Source: Dreissena polymorpha (Eukaryota > Mollusca > Bivalvia > Myida > Dreissenidae). From it: a DNA stretch of 64,000 nucleotides. Positions 30,666-42,183 of this stretch are shown piece by piece; the first letter of the stretch is position 1, and every line of letters starts with the position of its first letter. The DNA is taken from positions 62,001 through 126,000 of the forward strand of contig NW_026273348.1 of NCBI RefSeq assembly GCF_020536995.1, read 5' to 3'. The translations under genes and the position numbers were made by a program. The notes beneath the pieces were generated by a model that did not search any database, was not told where the DNA came from, and was given only the letters and a program-made list of their open reading frames with translations.

Positions 30666-33600
30666 CTAATCCGCCATACTCGCCCATGAAGTATATCTAG
30701 TCGCACCAGTACCCGGTTGTGAATACAGGTTGACTTCGTCGTAGGCTGTGGTGTATCGAGTTTGCGGTCGTGGCTGCGGTTCAAGACCGAACCCATGTGT
30801 CGGGATAAACGTCTTCATCGGGTAATTACCTTGTAAACGAAACATTAGAATTAATTAAAATTAAATATGCAAATATGAATAGTATATACAAGATCTACAG
30901 GCAGCCGATTGTGTATATCATTTTTATGGTTAATTATTTATTATGAAAACGTACTCATATGTTTTATAATGTGTTTTGAATATGAGCAATGTGTCCTGGT
31001 ACAAACATTGTTATAAATAAATAACTTGTGTATGCGACTTCGGCTATTGCATACTTGAGCCAAATATTCAAATATTATTACTGGTTAATTGTTAAAACGC
31101 TTTAATATTAAATTTTAAATAAATACGCCATTGGCGTAAGTTATGCTATGAAAGAAGATTCGAAGTTAAGTCAAACCATGAATAGTTTACTTTACATAAT
31201 AACGCGGTGAATTTCGTAAGACGCTTAAACCGTGTATGGGTGTTGTTTTCATAGTCCACCAATGTAAATAAAACACAGTGAGTCTCGCTCTAAGAAAACG
31301 GTGTGTAATGTGTGTGCGAAAATTACTATGTTAAATATTTGCAGTCTGTACCGGCCTATCGGGGACGATAATTTCCGCCTAAACTTGATTTTCGCTAAGC
31401 ATAGACATCCTTCAAACGAAAAGTAACATAAAAGCGGAAAGTATCGTCCCTGATTAGCCTGTGCGGACAGCACAGGCTAATCTGGAATAACACTTTACGC
31501 ACAAGCATCAAAGCCCGTTTTCATGGAGCGAGTTTCATATATACGTATCGACATACACACACATATTAACAAACACATATCAATGTCTGTAACAGTGAAC
31601 CTTACCATCATCGAGAGGTTTAGATTTTAGTCGTGTCCAGCAGGTGAAGTAGACTATGGTGCTCAGAAGCAGGACGAGGAAGACGAAGCTGACTACTGCA
31701 ACCCCCGAGTAAGCCACCGCCTCGGTCTTCGTGCTATAGAAATAAGCATCGTTTTTGGACAAAAGGCTTAATGCATATGCTTTACGTATCGTCTTTGATT
31801 TGTCTGTTCAGTCCGCACATGCTAATCAAGGACGACACTTTCCATATAAACCGAATTGGAATTCAGAAGATAATTTCTTAATCTTTTTTTTTATCTTCTA
31901 AAGTGTCTTCCCAGATTAGCTTGAGCGAACGGGCTAATCTAGAATGACACTGAACGCACATGTATTAAGCCAAGCATACATAGTACGCGGTTTAGATCAT
32001 CAAACAGATGATGTTACTTCAGTTGGGAGGGTAAATAGTTGATCAATTCATTCCGTAGTCATTGTTCGATATAGTTGAGTGTTGTGTAGGACAAACAATC
32101 CCACACGTAAACATTTGATCAACATGAAAACATGCACATTAACAGATTTTCAAAAACACATACTTCTCGACATACTAACATGAAATAATTAACATTATTG
32201 TTGAATAATTATTATATTTTTATCTGCACTTTTTTGTGAACAGTACGAACAGTATGATACTATGAGTTAAATGGACCTTTTTACAGATTTGGCATGCATT
32301 GAAGTTTGTCATAAAATGTTTTTAATTCATAAATGTAAATATTAGAATTAAATAGTTCGAGTGCAACTAAGAATAAAATGAAATAATTTTTTTAAAGCCA
32401 TCCTTAACTCGGCTCGAACCACTGACCCTTGGTGTAAAACTCTAGCACTGATACCACTCGGCTATCTGGGCTCATAAAGAGAGTGGTATATTTTATACTT
32501 TATATAAGCATTTATCGATAACAACAGAACTCTCCAAATTATGCAATCGTTTCGCGTCTTAAACGCTTTATATTTTCCATGTTCTAAAATCGTCAATATA
32601 TGCATATAATGGATTTTTTAGAGCATTTTTAATGTTCAATATTACAGTTACCTCGCAAATATCATAACTACAACGACAATTCGCTAATCTAAAACATAAA
32701 ATCGATTTTGTCAAAACTTGAAAATGTCCCTTTAAACCGCTTCTTATTTACCCCGTACAATGGGATAGAGGGTCCGTATATGAAATTTGGGAGAAAATAA
32801 TATCAATAAATATTAAATTGTTGCTTACAAGTGGCAACCGTGTATATGATGGCTTAAACATATGTTTCGTTTAATATCATATCTTACAAGGAACACGTTT
32901 TGTCTGTTAGTGGTAGAACCGCAAATACTAGTAATAGATTTATATATGAATCATTGATACATGATATACCTTAGGTTTATATCATGCGTACTATTGACAA
33001 CGGTAATATTGCATTGTCAGTGAACATTGACGTGTGCCATTTCTATAGGCGTTGGTTGGAATGTTACTTGATCCGTGTAACGTGTGTAATGTATGGCAGA
33101 CTACGTTATTTTCTTTATTGCATCGGGATATTTGTGCTGTGTCATGCAGACATAGGACTTATGTCATATGCGACCACCATAAGTAAATAAAGGCTTAATC
33201 ATCCGTGCATTCTTCTCAGTAGCTACCGTGTCCGCTAATAATACCAAGAAACCTTGCGTGACTTAATAGCGGGCAGTAAAGCTACAGACCAGGTTGTTAT
33301 ATGACATAAGTCCCATTTTCTCAAGACACGGTTCATATAGTATATGCTATTTCTACTAGATTAACATGACTGTAAACAATTACAACTAAATTCATTGTAT
33401 ATAGCGTATGTTAATTATATCTGGAATGCTCCTTGAAAAATAGGGTAACTGTGTTTTCTTGTACACTATTAAGCAATTTCTAATTGGTAATTGTACAGTT
33501 CACTTAACATTTAAGCCATTGTTACAAACCAGAATATTAAATAACAAACGCAAGCCAGATGTTGTGTCGTACATTATTTCGTATTAAAATGACCGATATT

Positions 33601-34991
33601 AGTTTCACACAAGCCCATGTTATATATACAAACGCTCTATTCAAGTATTAGGATAATATGTTTTTAAATTGTAACTTTAAGCGTAGCATCAATTGCACGA
33701 GAAACTCATTTAAAGCACTGAATGTGATGAAAACATATTTCGACAATCATTAAAGGTTATTTGTTTAACTCTAAATCCATTTTTTTAATTACCAGTACCA
33801 TAAAAACAATCAAACATGAATCTCAGCTTAAAACGAACATAAACTTTTTATATATTTCATACTGAGGGCCATAACACTTACGTACATCACATACGACATA
33901 AATAGAAATGGACAGTCATGGGAAATGGTGCCTAATAGAAATACTGGATACAAATATCAAGCGTGTGCAACTCTTTAGAGCGATTTTAACGTTGACAATT
34001 GTTAACGTATGCAAGAAACTTGTAAGACAGCGTTACCAAAACACACTAATCATTTAGAGTCAAAATGGTCCGACATATTACACGTGACAGTCATGGGGAA
34101 CAAAATTAAGCTTCGGACAAATATATCCACCGTCCGCATGAACACCAATTCACCAGCAGAATCTTTTTTAACCATAATACGTCTGTTTTCCAAAAGGCTT
34201 ACGAAACCACGAACAAGTTTTAACAGTACCATTTTAAATACAATATAATGCATTACCGTTTTTCCTGCTTAAAGGCTTAATTGGTCAAATTCTTAAGTGT
34301 TTTGTTTCTTTAACTACAATTCGAACGTACTCAGTGTCTTTCATACAGCAGTATACGTATTTGTGTACTTCCTCCCAGCAGCAGTTGTCTTTGCATGTCA
34401 CCTTCAGTTGATTAGTTGTACATGTAATGTTCTGTACCGCGATTACAGAGCCTGTAATGAAACATACATCAAAGCGTACACATTCAACACACTAAACTAG
34501 AGCCACATCCCAACTTCACAAGTTAATTACACACTACAAAATGTATAAATTAAAATAAATAGTTAACAAGTCACGCGAGTTGATTTAGGAATAAAGTTAT
34601 AACAAAAAGTATATTGCGCATTAGATCAAATGCCTCTTTACTGAAATATATACATCACGATTAAAAATACCCCAAGTGACTGGAGAGTCAATAATAACCC
34701 GCGAGTTGGGTATTCTCTTGTAGATACTAAATACAATTCGAGTATTCCTATATGCAAATGTTACTTGGCGGCTTAATATAACAGACCCAGGTGCTTCTAA
34801 TTAGCATTAGTAATGTTTCAAAAAAATCTATACACGTATACGACTTTCAATGATAAAAAAACGTATGCATGCTGCGACTGCCATATACGATACAATGTAT
34901 ATATCTGTTTCTATATAAATAAGTATATAAGTAAATGTAACATACCATAGAGGATAGCCAAATATAACACACAAATCAATATTTCAGCCAT
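30666..34991 (-). CDS. Gene C: Shisa/CYYR1-like six-cysteine single-pass membrane protein (152 aa)
   Basis: Four minus-strand exons: 34991-34946 (signal peptide MAEILICVLYLAILYG), 34451-34331 (ectodomain), 31733-31606 (TM) and 30829-30666 (tail). Donors are GTATGT, GTACGT and GTAAGG; all acceptors end AG; phases are 1, 2, 1 and the joined frame is open. The ectodomain pattern is C-x8-C-x3-CC-x9-CC with one N-glycosylation sequon (NIT), the same six-cysteine layout as gene B. The TM is VAVVSFVFLVLLLSTIVYF. The tail is rich in Pro, Thr and Tyr (PQPRPQTRYTTAYDEVNLYS), with possible Tyr-based sorting or phosphorylation sites but no PPPY. Adaptor or trafficking function is inferred from the family. 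Introns contain a tRNA-headed repeat and two family-2 MITEs. Confidence 0.78.
31277..31538 (+). mobile_element. Palindromic MITE family 2, copy 3
   Basis: Most complete copy: CTCGCTCTAAGAAAACGG at the left and CCGTTTTCATGGAGCGAG at the right. The two arms carry GCGGAAAGTATCGTCCC and TAGCCTGTGCGGACAGC. It lies in intron 3 of gene C. Confidence 0.85.
31765..31985 (+). mobile_element. Palindromic MITE family 2, copy 4
   Basis: Inner part of the family: GGCTTAATGCATATGC at the left, CGCACATGTATTAAGCC at the right. It begins about 30 bases upstream (minus-strand sense) of gene C's TM exon. Confidence 0.75.
32268..32735 (-). repeat. tRNA-headed dispersed repeat, copy 2
   Basis: TTAAATGGACCTTTTTACAG at the left and CTTGAAAATGTCCCTTTAA at the right look like eroded inverted termini. 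On the minus strand a tRNA-like unit (about 32475-32395) has A box TAGCCGAGTGG and B box GGTTCGAGCC. The region between shares words with copy 1 (TTTGGCATG, TGAAGTTTGT, TATACTTTATATAA). The tRNA part is a different type from copy 1's. It is probably a SINE or a MITE that has captured a tRNA-like unit. Confidence 0.55.
32736..34330. other. Gene C intron 2, remainder
   Basis: AT-rich intronic sequence. It includes the small inverted-repeat element at 33145-33325; nothing else supported. Confidence 0.45.
33145..33325. mobile_element. Small inverted-repeat element (GACTTATGTCATAT ends)
   Basis: AGGACTTATGTCATATGCG near 33147 and ATATGACATAAGTCCC near 33299 are inverted copies about 130 bases apart. 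A related pair lies at 49225-49397. Confidence 0.5.
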
Positions 34992-35879
34992 AGCGATGTC
35001 GCGTACGAATACATGTACGGACATTATACTCGTAATTGAATAGCTGTGTCCTGTGTGCTATTATTAAAAGGTAGTTTGTATCATATTTGTTTGTAATGCA
35101 TCACATGTACATTTAAAACCTTACCGGTATAGTTAACGTACATACTTGAAATACCTGCGTTAATACAAACCTCCATGCATATCGTATTTTCTTGTCACCA
35201 CTTGCGATTCCCCATATAAACAATAGATACTACAACCCATTAGTAGTTCTTATATAAAATGCGAATATGCAATCGTATATATTTCTTTACCACCAATACA
35301 ACTAAAGCGGCTTTCTTAATTAACAAAACATACCAGTTTAACGTATGCATCATAATTTTTTTTCTATCGTTTCATCAGTATGTCAATTGTGAACGCAACC
35401 ATAGTATTTGACTATGACTTGTTTGAAGTAACCGCAGTCATTGACGTCGACTTTATTACGCGTCGCAGATAGCGAAAAAAATGAGTGTAGTACGTCAACG
35501 ATCATGGTTAACGATGTGTTCGCGTGTCAAGTTGACATAATTCGAAGTGTTCAACTTCAATTATTTTATGAGTTCATGGAAATGTCGATAAGTTTGAAAT
35601 CCATTACAAATCACATGAAACGTGAGCTGCACAAGCAATCGTATTATACAATACGTTCCTCTATTTATGACAGGGAACCATTTGCCAACCAATGAATTGA
35701 ACTGGAATCCTCGCGCTGAAATGGCAAATGCAAAAGCACTAGGGGTTTAAACCAAGAGATGCACGTGTGCAAGAAGTACACACGTTGCTCGCTAATGATC
35801 ATTTCCAAATGGCATCTATGACCTATATTGAAATAATCAAGCACACACTGTGTTTTGTATTAACATCGTGTACCTTTTA
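34992..35879. other. Upstream of gene C, no feature seen
   Basis: Promoter and 5'UTR of gene C should lie here. No TATA box of quality stands out. Confidence 0.3.
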
Positions 35880-36482
35880 GACAAATCTTCGCCTTATTAT
35901 AGTTACTAACTGCTCTGATTAAACTCAACGGGCACGGTATTTGCATAGTTTACGGGTATTATTTAGTGTTGCTATCGAAACAAATCTACGCCTTATTAAC
36001 GTTACTAACTGCTCTGATTAAACTCAAAGGGCACGGTATTTGCATAGTTTACGGGTATTATTTAGTGTTGCTATCGAAACAAATCTACGCCTTATTAACG
36101 TTACTAACTGCTCTGATTAAACTCAAAGGGCACGGTATTTGCATAGTTTACGGGTATTATTTAGTGTTGCTATCGAAACAAATCTACGCCTTATTAACGT
36201 TACTAACTGCTCTGATTAAACTCAAAGGGCACGGTATTTGCATAGTTTACGGGTATTATTTAGTGTTGCTATCGAAACAAATCTACGCCTTATTAACGTT
36301 ACTAACTGCTCTGATTAAACTCAAAGGGCACGGTATTTGCATAGTTTACGGGTATTATTTAGTGTTGCTATCGAAACAAATCTACGCCTTATTAACGTTA
36401 CTAACTGCTCTGATTAAACTCAACGGGCACGGTATTTGCATAGTTTACGGGTATTATTTAGTGTTGCTATCGAAACAAATCT
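35880..36482 (+). repeat. 99-bp tandem repeat, about 6 copies
   Basis: Unit containing ACTGCTCTGATTAAACTCAA and ACGGGTATTATTTAGTGTTG repeats exactly every 99 bases with almost no variation (AAGGGC/AACGGGC). Because 99 is divisible by three and the unit lacks a stop in one frame, a 172-codon open frame results; it looks like a by-product. Confidence 0.95.
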
Positions 36483-38527
36483 GAATATCCCTTCATATAT
36501 GCGTTCAGGAAGTATATTAAATACGCGATTGATGAATGTAGTGAAATTGTATATTTGTATACGTTTGCATGCCCGTCTGTGTTTAACTCAAGCGTTTACG
36601 TACTGGTAAATACATATGTTTAGTTCAGAGACTGTAAGGAAGAAAATAACTGGTTAACTGTTTAAAACAGCTAATATTGTCCCAAACACTTCTAAGACAC
36701 ATTTTAATTTTTTAGAATAGTTACATATCGTAAATATTAATAAAATTGTACAGCAATGCGATTATTGTAATTATTACTTTTTATTGTTGCGTTTTTATTG
36801 TAAAAAAATCCACATCGTTTTCTTCAATATATATTGCAATAATGACATTACAATCTGTAATTTGTACGTAATATTCAGGCCAAAAGCAATGCGTAAAACA
36901 AAATAGCGTAGGTGATGCGAAATCCGTGTTTAAAGCATAAGATTTATATCAAAATTAAAAAAACAAATATGTTCTATTTTCAAATGTCTTATATATACAT
37001 ATAATTACTTGCGAAAAATATGGCCCTTGAATTCCTACACGGGAAAACGATTAAATATGTCTTAAGTTTTTGTTTGAAATGTAAAAGTAACCGTAGACTT
37101 TTGCGTTGTTAACGAAGTTGTACGGCACCAACATGGTACATTATCATTCATCAAAAACATTAAGTATTGGGTACTAAGCATAAGTGACCCGTAATAGATA
37201 ATGCGTCAGTTTTGAAACGGCAGTCTGAAGACGGTAGATGAACCGGCATCTGAGTTGTAATATTAACCATTATATGTTAAAAGGAATATGGCACGATTCT
37301 ACAAGATTAAGATGTGTCAACTTCGCAGTAGAGTCATCATTGTTTTCTCTGTATGTTTAGAGTTATTCCTTTGATCCGAGTGTGTTAGGATATGTCCCTG
37401 ACAATTATTTTCCCAAAAGTTAATAACATTTATAAATTAAAGCATCGCGCATGACCTCATTGAGACATGCATATCGACTATGAACTTAATTCCATCATAA
37501 TATTCGAGCTTCGCCCGATGTATACATAATCACATCCGACCAGCCATATGTACAGCCTTTAATCAGTATACCCTCTTTTACAATGTTGTTGTGGTGGGTT
37601 ATACTGACAATAGATTATAAAATGACTAATAAGGCTAAATATAGTGAAAGTCAGAAGATGGCAACGAGACAGTTTGTTGATGATGACGGGAAGAACGATT
37701 ATTGTCACCTGACAGTATAAATATCTGATGCGACAGTACGAGGATTTTAAGGCGACAGTACGACGTTGATACAGCGATGGTCTGATGATGATTAAAGTAC
37801 GATGGTGATAACGCGAGAGTACGACGATATCTAACGCGGCAACACGATAAAGAAAACATACTAGTAATACATGAACAACGTGATATTATGATATTAATTT
37901 AACATTCTCCACATTGCTAATGTCGTATTATCGAGTTTGCGTCATTGTTATAAGACGTTTTTATTATCACCCCTCATGTCTACATTAGTGTACATAGTAA
38001 ATATGTGTTTCGGTTTAATAACAACAAGTAGATGTTTATGCTAAAAAAAATATGCGGTCGTGAAAGAGTTGTTCCTTTATATACACTGTATGATTGATAT
38101 TTATTTTATCCCACGGTTACTTTTTCCGCATGAACAATTTTGAAATCAAAAGTAGAAAGAAAACAGGAAGTTTTAAACATTGGGGGTTCGAACATTCAGC
38201 ATGCTGAAATGACGACGATAAAAGAGGCGAAATGATTGTTCAGCTTTTATATTTATTAAAGGTGCATAAATCGTAATATATATATTAAAACTATGTTATT
38301 ATAACAAGAAAAAAAGCAATACGTAAAAAATACTCCCAACGCAACGCCAAAAGCACACGTATTTACAAATCCTTTCAAAATATGTTCAATCACGACTCGT
38401 TTACGCTTAAACAATTATTGGCAGTGTCCTACTTCTGTGAATGTGGACCGCTCTGCGTCATGTGCCTCCAAAGATAATCTCCAGTTGTCCTAGGGCGATC
38501 TCTTACTCGTAGAGCTCGTGTCCGGCA
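36483..38527. other. No gene seen
   Basis: AT-rich spacer. A degenerate minisatellite of GCGACAGTACGACG-like words lies at about 37640-37850. Confidence 0.35.
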
Positions 38528-38835
38528 TTACCACAATGTGACAAATGCTGCTGCCATAAAGCGTGTAATCCGTATTAGATTACACAAATGGGTCCTGCTG
38601 AGCACCTTCTGTGTAGTCGATACAGAGTACAAAACGTCGAGTGTTGTGGAAGCTAACGTCGCGAGGCGCTCAATGGCCTTCGTGTGACATTGGCTTCTGT
38701 CGTGTTTTTGGAATTGCATGAGGATGCATTTTTCCAGTTTGAGACTTCTTGGATGCGGTAACTGCCCTCTACCCTTGTGTTATCGATTTCGTCCACGAGC
38801 TTTGCTGTACACCACAGACTACAGAGTGCGAGGTA
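38528..38835 (-). mobile_element. hAT-type transposase fragment (TTF-type zinc-finger region)
   Basis: Minus-strand frames read SYRIQEVSNWKNAS, then FQKHDRSQCHTKAIERLATL and ASTTLDV. This fits the NWK..A..F..HE.S..HK.A......P.TT.DV pattern at the N-terminal part of ZMYM1/ZNF862-like hAT transposases. A frame change separates the two parts. The zinc-finger Cys residues upstream and the catalytic core downstream were not found, so this is a remnant. Confidence 0.45.
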
Positions 38836-39919
38836 TTTCCTGTGAAAAGGAAATACAATGCAATTAATGCTAACTGATTATCTAATATAAATAAAGGGAT
38901 ATGACCATGAACTAAGATAATAATAATAATGATTCCTAGTATTAAGATTATAAGATATGCAACTACATGTTAAACCAGCCTTATTCTGTATAATTTTTAT
39001 GTCATTATTATGGATCCATGTGACGTGTCAGAGAATGCAGCTTTTAATAAAACTTGTTAGGATTAAGTCTCTTTAAATGTACGTTTATGAAAAGCATTTT
39101 CCGGAAGTTAGGAGAAGGTTACCGTGCGTAAATTATGCTTCTAGTTCTATAGCGTAAGTGAAAGCCTTTTTTGTTACATACATAATTGAAAGTTTACAAA
39201 ACGACACGACGTTAAGTGGAACACAAATCAAAGCTACAACTGTAGTAAAAAAATTATACTGACGATTGTAGTGTACATGCTTGTTATTTTACCGGTTATA
39301 ACACCAGAATGTTCAAATTGTAAATTAGAGTCCGCAATATTAGAACATCACTTTTCTTTATAACTGTAATCAACGAACGCCAGTGTATAATATTATTTGA
39401 TCCCCATACTATTTTCCAACATCCGGTAGTAAGATCAACTGGTGTATACATTATGGTGAAGTAGTATACATACTATTTAAACCAACGTTTATTATGTTTG
39501 ATTCAAGCTACTTAACCATTCTTTTCATTTCTGTAAATCATACAAATATGCAAGGAGTTTATTTTAAACCTGCTTATTAGTTTACATCGCACTTCCTGTT
39601 TTAAATATTGGGTATGTTATATTTTGAATACTACTATATGCTTGAACTAACACAAGTTTACTGTAATCTTGATAAGTCCTTTCATAAAGACCGCATGTTA
39701 GTTTTCGCAGGTCGTATGTTATTTGTTAAATGTTAAATAGACAATTTGTTTGAAGGAAGTGATATAAAAAATACTACTTGCTACGTAAACAAATACATTA
39801 AGAACAAAATAATGCGGAAGTGATTATTACACAACTTAAGCTCACTCACTGTCAATGGCGGAAGTGTTAAAAGGGACTTTTGTTTATAAGATATAACAGT
39901 AACTAAATATTTGAAAACA
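38836..39919. other. Upstream region of the TLR locus
   Basis: AT-rich. No clear core promoter. No repeats recognised. Confidence 0.3.
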
Positions 39920-42183
39920 ATGAAGCTGCTTACATATTTACTTATCATTTTGCACGAAAACATGATTGTTTTTGTTTTTGCTACACACGATGAGAATTAT
40001 TTGTGTTCAGAAATGTCAACATTTTCTTCTAACAGTAATTGTGAAAATGTGAATGACACTTACACGTGTTATGAGAATATTCCTGCTGATATTCCGCCCG
40101 TCTCTACACGAGTAGATATACGTTGTATTGACCCGATGTCAATAACAAATGAAACGTTCCGCGGAGGAGGATGGGAACGCATTACCTATCTTAGGCTTTT
40201 TTCGAATGGGAAGTCATCAAACACCCTACTTAGAGGAATATTCACTGGATTGAAGAATCTGACGGCACTGCATATTAACATACTCTCACTGGAAACATGA
40301 GATAAAGGAGTATTTCACGGTTTGGAAAATATAACGATTCTAAATTTCGACGATTGTTGGCAGCTTAATTTTAATGACTTTCTTGACATTATGGCAAATG
40401 AAGATGTTTTGCCGAATCTGCATTCGTTATCTCTAAGAAAGACATCGTCAGAAAACAATTATAACGTTATACTGGCGGAACGATTCTGGAAAATGTTCAA
40501 ACGGCCTGTAGTGTCATTAGACATTAGCGAAATGAAAGTGAACATATATGACTTCCGAATTTTGGATACCGACCAAAGCTTAGGCCGAACGCTTGAATTT
40601 TTGAATTTTTCAAGACTTTCCCATTTTAACGGGTTTAAAAGCTTCAAACCCAAATCACGAGCTCTTCAAAATTTAAAGACATTCGACTTTTCAGGATTTT
40701 TCAATGAGGGCCATGCGGAAGATGCTCTATTTTTTGTAGTCCAGTGACCCGGTCAATAAAAAATCAGCAAAACATGCGTAATATTTGGTATAATACTAAA
40801 TGGACTAAATTCTTGGAAAATGTCGACACTCTGTATTTTGACCAGCTGTGTGGGGATGCTGATAAACCGCCCCCATTTATAGTTCAACATATAAAAAACG
40901 TGTCATATTGTTCTGAGGAAGGCCGCAGTGTTCTGCCAAACCTAAAACGGTTTTACTTCCGGAAAAATAACATCAGAGTATTAGATGCGGAAGTGCGTAC
41001 TAACACGCTAGGCAGTCTGGTGTTCATTGATCTTTCAGAAAACGGACTTGAATATATACATCCTGTAATATTTCAAAACTTTCACTTATTGAATCATTTG
41101 ATACTATCCAATAATAGGTTAGGTCAAATGCAGTTGAATAATGAATCAGATTTTGTTGAACTGTTTAGATCTTTACGTTACCTTGAAAATATAAAGTTAG
41201 ATAATAACGGAATAAATGCCATTCCGCCACTAACATTTGCTGGCAATACAAGATTAATAACGCTTAACTTAGAGTACAATATGATAACTGTACTAACCTG
41301 TTTTTTGGAAGAGGTTCCGAATATAAGGCACTTAAACCTAAGGAACAATCGAATAAAAATAATTCAGTCGTCCACAATAGACTGTTTGACGAAAATTCCT
41401 TTAGTAGAAGTGACAATTGGTGGTAACGAACTGACTTGTAAAAAATGTTCCGACTACTCATCTGTCCAAAGTCTTTTAAAAGGTTATAAATTGATATCAG
41501 ACTTCGATGAATTACATTGTGAAACACAAACGCACGTTCAAGTAAAAGTAACAACAGATCTGCTCACGTCCCTGAAATTTGACTGTGATCGTACAGCAAT
41601 TATCGGAGCTACGGTGGCCAGCACAGTAGCTGTCATTTCAGCAGTGTGTGTTGGAATATCTGTTTTTCTTTACAAAAGGAAATTACAGCGAAAAGAAGAC
41701 CGCATGTTTCGATGTGTTGAAAACTTATACCGAGGCGAAGGATTCGCGGTATATATGATTTATAGCAGCGTTGACGAGGTTTTTGTGCGGAGTGCAGTTT
41801 TCTTGCCCTTGAATGAGAAGTTGAAGCAAACGGTTGGTGTTGAGCGGGACTTGGTGTGCATTGGTGATGAACAGTTTAGAGATGGTTGGAACATCTACCG
41901 AGAAATTTATAGATGTATGGAACGATCGAATGTAGCGGTTGTAGTTGTTAGTGAAGGGTTTGCTAATAGTGTTTTCTGTGATCAGGAGCTGGATATTGCG
42001 ATGCAGCTTAAAAAGCCAGTGATCTTGCTGTTAAAAGGCGACGTTGACATAAACCAACACGCAGAACTCATTCAGCTATTGTATCGAACAAATGTGCGTA
42101 TTTTATTCGGATACGAAGGTAACGAACTGGTCCTGAAAACAACATGGGATAAAGTGTGTGAATCTTTTCTGCAGATGGGATAG
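39920..42183 (+). pseudogene. Toll-like receptor, single exon, interrupted
   Basis: Starts ATG at 39920 with a signal peptide (MKLLTYLLIILHE... to about residue 22). Leucine-rich repeats follow (LPNLKRFYFRKNNIRVL; LVFIDLSENGLEYI; LLNHLILSNNRL; LENIKLDNNGINAIP; LITLNLEYNMITVL; IRHLNLRNNRIKII), then a C-terminal cysteine cap (CKKC..C..C), one TM segment (about 41593-41670) and a TIR domain (about 41740-42170). The frame has a TGA at 40298-40300 and a frame change between about 40708 and 40747, near a TTTTTT run. In the TIR, box 2 reads GDEQFRDGWNI, where the BB-loop usually has RxPG, and box 1 (FAVYMIYSS) is also divergent. In intact relatives the ectodomain senses microbial or endogenous ligands and the TIR recruits MyD88-type adaptors. 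The two breaks could be real, a null allele or assembly errors. Confidence 0.85.

Noticed and set aside
32395-32475. Functional tRNA-Val gene (minus strand)
   Set aside because: Part of a repeat family, with imperfect anticodon and acceptor stems.
35966-36484. 172-codon repeat protein
   Set aside because: The unit length of 99 is divisible by three and the unit lacks a stop in this frame; there is no start context or flanking gene structure.
37635-37859. 74-codon minus-strand frame
   Set aside because: Lies over a degenerate minisatellite of GCGACAGTACGACG-like words; no domain or start context.
39850-39919. NF-kB-like site (GGGACTTTTG) upstream of the TLR
   Set aside because: Only a partial match to the consensus and expected by chance in this much sequence.
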